A DNA stretch of 9,378 nucleotides. Source: CAILDB01 sp049695975 (GTDB lineage Bacteria > Patescibacteriota > Minisyncoccia > Phycocordibacterales > GWA1-40-21). The notes under the pieces are model-generated. The model saw only the letters and a list, made by a program, of their open reading frames with translations, ran no database searches and was not told the origin of the DNA. The position numbers and the translations under genes are program-made. Below, one piece after another: positions 5,137 to 9,378 of the stretch (its first letter is position 1; every line of letters begins with the position of its first letter). The stretch is from contig JBAVTE010000040.1 of the NCBI GenBank assembly GCA_049695975.1, forward strand, positions 1 to 9,378, given 5' to 3'.

Positions 5137-7314
5137 ATGAACGACAAATTTTTAAAACCATACAATCCCCAAGAAACTGAGCCAAAAATATATAAAATAT
5201 GGCAGGATAGCGGTTTTTTTAACCCTGATAACCTTCCAGAAAGACACAAGGTCCCCTATACTATTATGATGCCTCCACCAAACGCAACAGGTATCCTTCA
5301 TATGGGACACGCCATGATGCTTACAGTAGAAGATGTGATGATCCGCTACCAAAGAATGCTAGGTAAAAAGACACTTTGGCTTCCAGGTACAGATCATGCA
5401 TCTATCGCCACCCAAGCAAGAGTTGAAAAAGATATTTATAAAAAAGAAGGTAAAAACAGATATGATATCGGTAGAGAAGAATTATTAAAAAGAATTGATG
5501 AGTTTGTCCAAAATAGCCGTAGCACCATCACTTCACAAACAAAAATTCTAGGTGCTTCTTGTGACTGGTCACGTGAAGCCTTTACTCTAGATGAAAAAAG
5601 GAGCCTTGCTGTCCGCACAGTTTTCAAAAAAATGTATGATGATGGACTAATCTATCGTGGAAACAGAATCGTAAACTGGGATCCAAAAGGTCAGACCACT
5701 ATTTCTGATGATGAAATTGTGTATGAAGAACGCGACGCAAAAATGTACACTTTCAAATACTCAAAAGATTTTCCTATTTCTATCTCTACTACAAGACCAG
5801 AAACAAAAGTTGGAGATACTGCAGTAGCAGTACATCCCGAGGACGAAAGATACAAAGAATATGTTGGGAAAGAATATGATGCTATTTTCTGTGGAGTTCC
5901 TATTCATATAAAAATAATTACAGACAAAAATGTAGAAAAAGATTTTGGTACTGGTGCACTTGGTGTCACCCCAGCTCACAGCATTGTAGACTGGGAAATG
6001 GGATTAAAAAATAATCTCCCTGTAATACAAGTGATAGACGAAAGGTCAAAAATGATGGTGGGTGGAGATAATATCAAAGGTAAAAAAGTTACTGAAGCTA
6101 GAGAAGTAATAGTAGAATGGCTCAGATCCGAAGGACTTTTGGAAAAAGAAGAAAATATTAAGCAAAATGTTTCCACCGCAGAGAGGACCGGCGGAATTGT
6201 AGAACCAATTCCAAAACTTCAGTGGTTTGTAGCCGTAAATAAAAAATTTACTCTTCCCCATTCAGAAATAAACGGTATAAAAAGCGGTCAGGAAACAACT
6301 TTGAAGGAAATAATGAAAAATGCAGTAGAAATGGATCAGATTAAAATCGTTCCTGAATATTTTAATAAAACATATTTTCATTGGATAGATAAGCTCGGTG
6401 ACTGGTGCATTTCAAGACAGATCTGGTATGGACATCGTATTCCGGTTTGGTATAAAGATGCAGAAATATACTCTGATATAGAAGCTCCAAAAGAAGATGG
6501 TTGGATACAAGATGAAGACACACTTGATACCTGGTTTTCATCTGCCTTATGGACTTTCTCAACTCTTGGATGGCCAGAAAAAACAAAAGACTTAGAACTT
6601 TATCATCCGACAGATATGCTTGAAACTGGCTATGAAATAATTTTCTTTTGGGTAGCAAGAATGATAATGATGACAGGATATACCTTAGGTACAATTCCTT
6701 TCAAAAAAGTCTATTTTCATGGAACCGTCAGAGATGCGAAAGGAAGAAAAATGTCTAAGTCTCTAAATAATGGAATAGATCCGATAGAAGTAGCAAAAAA
6801 ATTCGGGATGGACGCTGGGAGAATGGCTCTCATCATAGGAGTTGCTCCTGGAACAGATAGCAAGATTTCCGAAGATAAAATAAAAGGATACAAAAACTTT
6901 GCAAACAAAGTTTGGAATGTTGCAAGGTTTGTTTTTTCAAACACTGAAGATATAAAATACGATCCAACATTTTCTGATTATTCTATTTCAGACAAGGATC
7001 TCCTAGCAGAAAAGCAAGATGTGCTTGAAGAAATTACACAAGAAATAAACGACGATAAGATTTATCTAGCTAGCGAAAAGCTTTATCACTACATCTGGCA
7101 CAGATTTGCAGATATCATTTTAGAAGAAAGTAAAAAAATATTTGAAAACAAAAAAGAAGACGAAATAATTTCAAGAAAACAATTCCTATTGAAAACTCTG
7201 GACGAAGTATTGCACGCTCTTCACCCATTTATGCCATTTCTCACCGAAGAAATCTGGTCCGAAATGCCAATAGAAAACAAAAAATTACTTATGGTAGAGA
7301 AATGGCCAATATAA
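5137..7314 (+). CDS. valS: Valyl-tRNA synthetase, compact form
   Basis: This class I synthetase attaches valine to tRNA-Val. The HIGH-type motif is HMGH at 55-58 within PPPNATGILHMGH, and KMSKS is at 538-542. The CP1 editing domain (about 195-345) holds TTRPET at 218-223 and GTGALGVTPAHSIVD at 271-285; GDWCISRQIWYGHRIP follows at 421-436, DTLDTWFSSALW at 461-472, and the anticodon-binding domain runs from about 587 (FANKVWNVARF) to 710 (HPFMPFLTEEIW). At 725 residues it is well short of the usual 860-950. The segment between HRIPVWY and the DTLDTWF motif is only about 20 residues and lacks the Cys pairs often found there, and the protein stops after the anticodon domain without the C-terminal coiled-coil tRNA-binding arm. 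In the editing motif the usual Lys of GALK and first Asp of PAHD are Gly and Ser. The downstream prsW-like gene starts 1 bp after the stop. Confidence 0.96.
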   Translation: MNDKFLKPYNPQETEPKIYKIWQDSGFFNPDNLPERHKVPYTIMMPPPNATGILHMGHAMMLTVEDVMIRYQRMLGKKTLWLPGTDHASIATQARVEKDIYKKEGKNRYDIGREELLKRIDEFVQNSRSTITSQTKILGASCDWSREAFTLDEKRSLAVRTVFKKMYDDGLIYRGNRIVNWDPKGQTTISDDEIVYEERDAKMYTFKYSKDFPISISTTRPETKVGDTAVAVHPEDERYKEYVGKEYDAIFCGVPIHIKIITDKNVEKDFGTGALGVTPAHSIVDWEMGLKNNLPVIQVIDERSKMMVGGDNIKGKKVTEAREVIVEWLRSEGLLEKEENIKQNVSTAERTGGIVEPIPKLQWFVAVNKKFTLPHSEINGIKSGQETTLKEIMKNAVEMDQIKIVPEYFNKTYFHWIDKLGDWCISRQIWYGHRIPVWYKDAEIYSDIEAPKEDGWIQDEDTLDTWFSSALWTFSTLGWPEKTKDLELYHPTDMLETGYEIIFFWVARMIMMTGYTLGTIPFKKVYFHGTVRDAKGRKMSKSLNNGIDPIEVAKKFGMDAGRMALIIGVAPGTDSKISEDKIKGYKNFANKVWNVARFVFSNTEDIKYDPTFSDYSISDKDLLAEKQDVLEEITQEINDDKIYLASEKLYHYIWHRFADIILEESKKIFENKKEDEIISRKQFLLKTLDEVLHALHPFMPFLTEEIWSEMPIENKKLLMVEKWPI

Positions 7315-7315
7315 A

Positions 7316-8095
7316 ATGAACACACCATTGATTATAACCATATTGTTTGCAGTTATTGGAGGAATTGTTCCGATATACTTATGGCTTTGTTTTTGGCTTC
7401 ACGAAGACAAGGTTCAACCTGAGCCAAAGATTTTGTTATTTTTTACATTCCTCGGCGGTATGATTGGTACTATTGTTGCCCTATTTTTTGAAAAACTTAT
7501 ATATACTTCAGGTTTAATTTCTATTTTTGAAGTTGGGTACTTATATCAAATCGGAAACTTTTTGCAAAACTTTGTTCAGTCAAATTATACAATTGAAAAA
7601 ATTCTGATGGTTACCGTTTTTGCTCCTATTATAGAAGAACTTATTAAATTCTTCGCCGGATACTTCATTGCAATAAAAAATAAAGCAAATGATGAACCTA
7701 TTGACCCAGTCATTTATATGATAACAGTTGCTTTGGGTTTTGCCGCTGTTGAAAACATCTTATTTCTAATTGATCCTATTTCCAAAAACACTCTTATTTT
7801 TAGCATACTCACAGGAAATATGAGATTCATCGGAGCTTCAGTTCTACATACTATTTCCTCAGCTGTCATCGGAATGTTTATGGGCTTTTCCTATTTCAAA
7901 ACAAAAACAGAAAGAATTTTATACACAATACTAGGAATTGTCACCGCTATCCTCTTGCATTCTGCATTCAATTTTTCTATAATTATGAAAGGTGGAAATA
8001 ATGCAATGATCGCAATGGAATGTGTTTGGATTGCTGTCGTTATTCTCCTCTTACTTTTTGAAAGAATCAAAAATATTAAGCTTAATAAAATATAA
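7316..8095 (+). CDS. PrsW-family intramembrane metalloprotease
   Basis: This is a 259-residue polytopic membrane protein of the PrsW (Abi-related) family; B. subtilis PrsW makes the first cut in the anti-sigma factor RsiW. Conserved elements are present: WLHEDKVQPEPK at 27-38 after the first membrane segment, the catalytic-type EELIK at 107-111 (Glu107, Glu108), ENILF at 146-150 after a Gly-containing helix, LHTISS at 177-182 (His178), and LLHSAFNF at 213-220 (His215, Asn219). These Glu and His residues are the expected metal or active-site residues. The ATG is 1 bp after the valS TAA, so the two are almost surely cotranscribed and perhaps translationally coupled; no functional link with ValS is implied. 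No anti-sigma factor gene is seen nearby, so the substrate is unknown. Confidence 0.88.
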   Translation: MNTPLIITILFAVIGGIVPIYLWLCFWLHEDKVQPEPKILLFFTFLGGMIGTIVALFFEKLIYTSGLISIFEVGYLYQIGNFLQNFVQSNYTIEKILMVTVFAPIIEELIKFFAGYFIAIKNKANDEPIDPVIYMITVALGFAAVENILFLIDPISKNTLIFSILTGNMRFIGASVLHTISSAVIGMFMGFSYFKTKTERILYTILGIVTAILLHSAFNFSIIMKGGNNAMIAMECVWIAVVILLLLFERIKNIKLNKI

Positions 8096-8113
8096 TTATC
8101 AATAATTAATCAA

Positions 8114-8146
8114 GATATAAGTGCAAATTCATAACACTTAAATATC
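8114..8146 (+). promoter_or_regulatory. Dyad before hsp20, candidate operator or RNA thermometer
   Basis: GATAT-AAGTG on the left pairs with CACTT-aa-ATATC on the right (10 bp with a 2-nt bulge) around an 11-nt centre. It ends 6 bases before the hsp20 ATG. It is not the CIRCE sequence. As DNA it could be an operator; as RNA it would place a weak A/U stem next to the start codon, as in heat-labile leader structures of small heat-shock genes. Confidence 0.35.
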
Positions 8147-8152
8147 AAAAGA

Positions 8153-8614
8153 ATGAAGAAAAATAAAAAATCTTTATGGCAAAAATTAACAGGTTCTTCA
8201 AAAGATGAAGATGAATTTGAAGTCGAGGAAGAAGAAAAAGATGAAGTTGAGGAAGTAAGAGGTATTTTATCAGAAGAGGAAGAAGAAGGTGAGCTTGCTA
8301 TAGATTTACATCAAACACCAAATGATATTATTCTAAAGACTATTGTCGCTGGTATAAGACCGGAAGATATAGATATATCTATTTCTCGTGACATGGTGAC
8401 AATCAAAGGCAAAAGAGAAGAAAGCCACGATATAATAGGTGAAGATTATTTTCACAAAGAGTTATATTGGGGAGCTTTTTCCAGAACTGTTATTTTGCCA
8501 ACTGAAATAAATGTTGACGAAGCAGAGGCTCTAAACAAAAACGGAATGCTTTTAATCAAACTTCCTAAGCTAGACAAAAATAGACAAACTAAGTTGAAAA
8601 TAAAGACGACATAG
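8153..8614 (+). CDS. Hsp20/alpha-crystallin small heat-shock protein
   Basis: This 153-residue cytoplasmic ATP-independent holdase binds unfolding proteins. The alpha-crystallin domain spans about 46-145: AIDLHQTPNDIILKTIVAG, RPEDIDISIS, MVTIKGKREE, YFHKELYWGAFSRTVILP, and the closing NGMLLIKLPK motif typical of the last strands. The short tail KLKIKTT may supply a weak hydrophobic-x-hydrophobic anchor. The N-terminal arm is unusual: after KKSLWQKL it is strongly acidic (residues 18-46, with runs such as EVEEEEKDEVEEV and SEEEEEGE), where many bacterial homologues have a hydrophobic arm that drives oligomer assembly. There is no Shine-Dalgarno. A dyad at 8114-8146 precedes the start and could mediate temperature control. 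The prsW-like gene ends 57 bp upstream; a 187-bp foldback begins 8 bp downstream. Confidence 0.92.
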   Translation: MKKNKKSLWQKLTGSSKDEDEFEVEEEEKDEVEEVRGILSEEEEEGELAIDLHQTPNDIILKTIVAGIRPEDIDISISRDMVTIKGKREESHDIIGEDYFHKELYWGAFSRTVILPTEINVDEAEALNKNGMLLIKLPKLDKNRQTKLKIKTT

Positions 8615-8621
8615 CTTTTTT

Positions 8622-8808
8622 TAGCAAACAAAAGCAGAAATCTTTTCTCACTAATAGCTACGCAATCTAGAAAATCATACAAAATTTTTTTAACGAAAAA
8701 TTCATGAGTCGCTTCGCTCCGGCAGCCAAATGAATTTTTCTAAAAATTTCGTTGATTTTCTGATTGCTACGCTAAATCGTTCAAAAAGACCTCTGCTTCT
8801 GTTTGCTA
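8622..8808. repeat. Long imperfect inverted repeat (foldback/MITE-like element)
   Basis: The arms are 8622-8705 (84 nt) and 8730-8808 (79 nt), matching at very roughly three quarters of positions by eye. The outer ends pair as TAGCAAACAaAAGCAGA against TAGCAAACAgAAGCAGA (16 of 17), and the inner ends pair perfectly over 11 bp (GAAAAATTCAT/ATGAATTTTTC). The 24-nt apex contains the GC-rich segment GAGTCGCTTCGCTCCGGC. Both outer ends carry TA, which would fit a TA target duplication with termini GCAAAC/GTTTGC. It has no coding capacity. It may be a non-autonomous mobile element, a genome-wide intergenic repeat, or a very large RNA hairpin at the end of hsp20. Copy number cannot be known from one window. 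Confidence 0.7.
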
Positions 8809-8826
8809 CTCCTATCTAAATTTTTA

Positions 8827-8835
8827 TGCTAAACT
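8827..8835 (+). promoter_or_regulatory. Extended -10 promoter of tRNA-Arg
   Basis: TGcTAAACT lies 9 bases before the first tRNA base. The start would be near 8842, leaving a very short 5' leader. It begins 18 bp after the foldback, so the -35 region overlaps or abuts that element. Confidence 0.45.
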
Positions 8836-8844
8836 CTTTTTATT

Positions 8845-8916
8845 GCCCCCATAGTTCAACGGATAGAACATTCCCGTCCTAAGGGAAGGATGTAGGTTCA
8901 ATTCCTGCTGGAGGCA
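8845..8916 (+). tRNA. tRNA-Arg (anticodon CCT)
   Basis: The 72-nt cloverleaf has acceptor GCCCCCA/TGGAGGC, D-arm GTTC-AACGGATA-GAAC, anticodon arm TTCCC-GTCCTAA-GGGAA with anticodon CCT (reads AGG), a 4-nt variable loop GGAT, and T-arm GTAGG-TTCAATT-CCTGC. The discriminator is A and CCA is not encoded (CAAG follows), so CCA must be added by a nucleotidyltransferase. One oddity is a C4-A69 mismatch inside the acceptor stem where a C-G pair is expected. All other stems are well paired, with one T-G pair in the T-stem. Confidence 0.93.
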
Positions 8917-8931
8917 CAAGTTAAATTAATT

Positions 8932-8940
8932 TGTTATAAT
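8932..8940 (+). promoter_or_regulatory. Perfect extended -10, leaderless layout, of the 89-aa membrane protein gene
   Basis: TGtTATAAT is an exact match to the extended -10 consensus. It is separated by 6 bases (atatcc) from ATG 8947, so transcription should begin at the ATG. Any -35 element would lie in the 3' end of the tRNA-Arg gene (about 8912-8917). Confidence 0.65.
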
Positions 8941-8946
8941 ATATCC

Positions 8947-9216
8947 ATGGACAACGAAAAATTAGATAAAATTTTAGAAAAAGTTGAGGAAAATAATATA
9001 ATTTTGAAAAAGATGAGGAGAGCCTCTTTTTGGGGAAATGTCTTTCGTGTTTGTTATTGGGGTATAATAATTACACTTTCCATAGGTGCATATTGGTTTA
9101 TACAACCTTATTTTAATTCATTAATGGAAACATATAGTGGAATACAAAGTGATATAAATAATGTAAAAAATGTTACCTCAAAAATACCCTCTTCTATAGG
9201 TGACTTACTAAGATAA
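8947..9216 (+). CDS. Small single-pass membrane protein with N-terminal coiled coil (89 aa)
   Basis: Residues 1-25 (MDNEKLDKILEKVEENNIIL then KKMRR) form a heptad-like amphipathic helix. A basic stretch follows, then one membrane segment at about 36-56 (CYWGIIITLSIGAYWFIQPY), and a polar C-terminal segment of about 30 residues. There is no signal peptidase site, so the coiled coil is probably cytoplasmic, given the positive charges before the membrane helix. No function is known to me; similar short coiled-coil/TM proteins are frequent in small-genome candidate-phylum bacteria. The start is supported by the perfect extended -10 six bases upstream and the absence of an alternative start. The gene sits alone between two tRNA genes. 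Confidence 0.72.
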   Translation: MDNEKLDKILEKVEENNIILKKMRRASFWGNVFRVCYWGIIITLSIGAYWFIQPYFNSLMETYSGIQSDINNVKNVTSKIPSSIGDLLR

Positions 9217-9271
9217 TTTGCCTCTGGAAAAATTTTCTTAAATAGTGTAATATCTAAAATGTAGAATATAT

Positions 9272-9344
9272 GCCGAGATAGCTCAGTTGGTAGAGCGCTT
9301 CCCTGAAGAGGAAGATGTCCCCAGTTCGACCCTGGGTCTCGGCA
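9272..9344 (+). tRNA. tRNA-Phe (anticodon GAA)
   Basis: The 73-nt cloverleaf is fully paired: acceptor GCCGAGA/TCTCGGC, D-arm GCTC-AGTTGGTA-GAGC, anticodon arm CTTCC-CTGAAGA-GGAAG with anticodon GAA, variable loop ATGTC, T-arm CCCAG-TTCGACC-CTGGG, and discriminator A. CCA is not encoded (CAAA follows). TAATAT at 9248-9253 is a possible -10. Confidence 0.96.
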
Positions 9345-9357
9345 CAAAATTAAAATT

Positions 9358-9378
9358 CCTCGAGAGAATCTCTCGAGG
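9358..9378 (+). terminator. Hairpin at the window edge, probable terminator of tRNA-Phe
   Basis: CCTCGAGA-gaatc-TCTCGAGG forms at least 8 bp of G+C-containing stem 13 bases after the tRNA. The window ends with the stem, so the expected T-run cannot be seen. Without it the element could also be a plain inverted repeat. Confidence 0.5.

Noticed and set aside
3991..6944. Several minus-strand ORFs of 60-110 aa
   Set aside because: They are shadows opposite tsaD and valS, whose motifs are complete on the plus strand.
9108..9347. 79-aa minus-strand ORF containing CRDPGSNWGHLPLQ
   Set aside because: It is the well-known spurious translation of the antisense strand of a tRNA; it overlaps tRNA-Phe and the 89-aa gene.

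Overview
The window looks like a low-GC chromosomal segment from a Candidate Phyla Radiation (Patescibacteria, probably Parcubacteria-like) bacterium. This is an inference from several features together: AT-rich DNA, a compact valyl-tRNA synthetase without the usual C-terminal arm, a TsaD with an extra charged insert, small orphan membrane proteins, tRNA genes without encoded CCA, and core genes that mostly lack Shine-Dalgarno sequences. No database search was possible.

Positions 1 to about 2224 are an accessory zone. It begins with a GC-richer block (28/60 G+C at 181-240, 37/60 at 481-540) that holds the C-terminal SPASM domain of a radical SAM protein whose upstream part is out of frame or missing. 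A compact transcription unit follows (419-580) with an extended -10, a perfect Shine-Dalgarno, a 26-codon ORF with a Cys-Cys pair, and a strong terminator; it is a candidate peptide (possibly RiPP precursor) or structured small RNA gene. Next come a small HExxH metallopeptidase on the minus strand, a 70-residue Cys/His zinc-finger-like protein with its own Shine-Dalgarno and terminator, a very AT-rich stretch with a possible XRE-type helix-turn-helix relic, and a zinc-ribbon membrane protein.

Positions 2419-8614 are a plus-strand run of housekeeping and envelope genes: a YhhQ-type queuosine-precursor transporter, a ZIP-family metal transporter, tsaD (t6A tRNA modification), valS, a PrsW-family intramembrane protease one base after valS, and an Hsp20 small heat-shock protein. 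Three translation or RNA-maturation functions (queuine/preQ1 uptake, t6A synthesis, Val-tRNA charging) lie together with membrane transport and proteostasis genes.

Positions 8615-9378 hold a 187-bp imperfect foldback element, tRNA-Arg(CCT), an 89-residue single-pass membrane protein, tRNA-Phe(GAA) and a closing hairpin.

The most unusual signals are the SPASM remnant with its adjacent mini-gene, a repeated extended -10 signature that sits only 6-7 bases before some start codons (predicted leaderless mRNAs), the long foldback between hsp20 and tRNA-Arg, a dyad just ahead of the hsp20 start, and an unusual ValS with changed editing-site residues.
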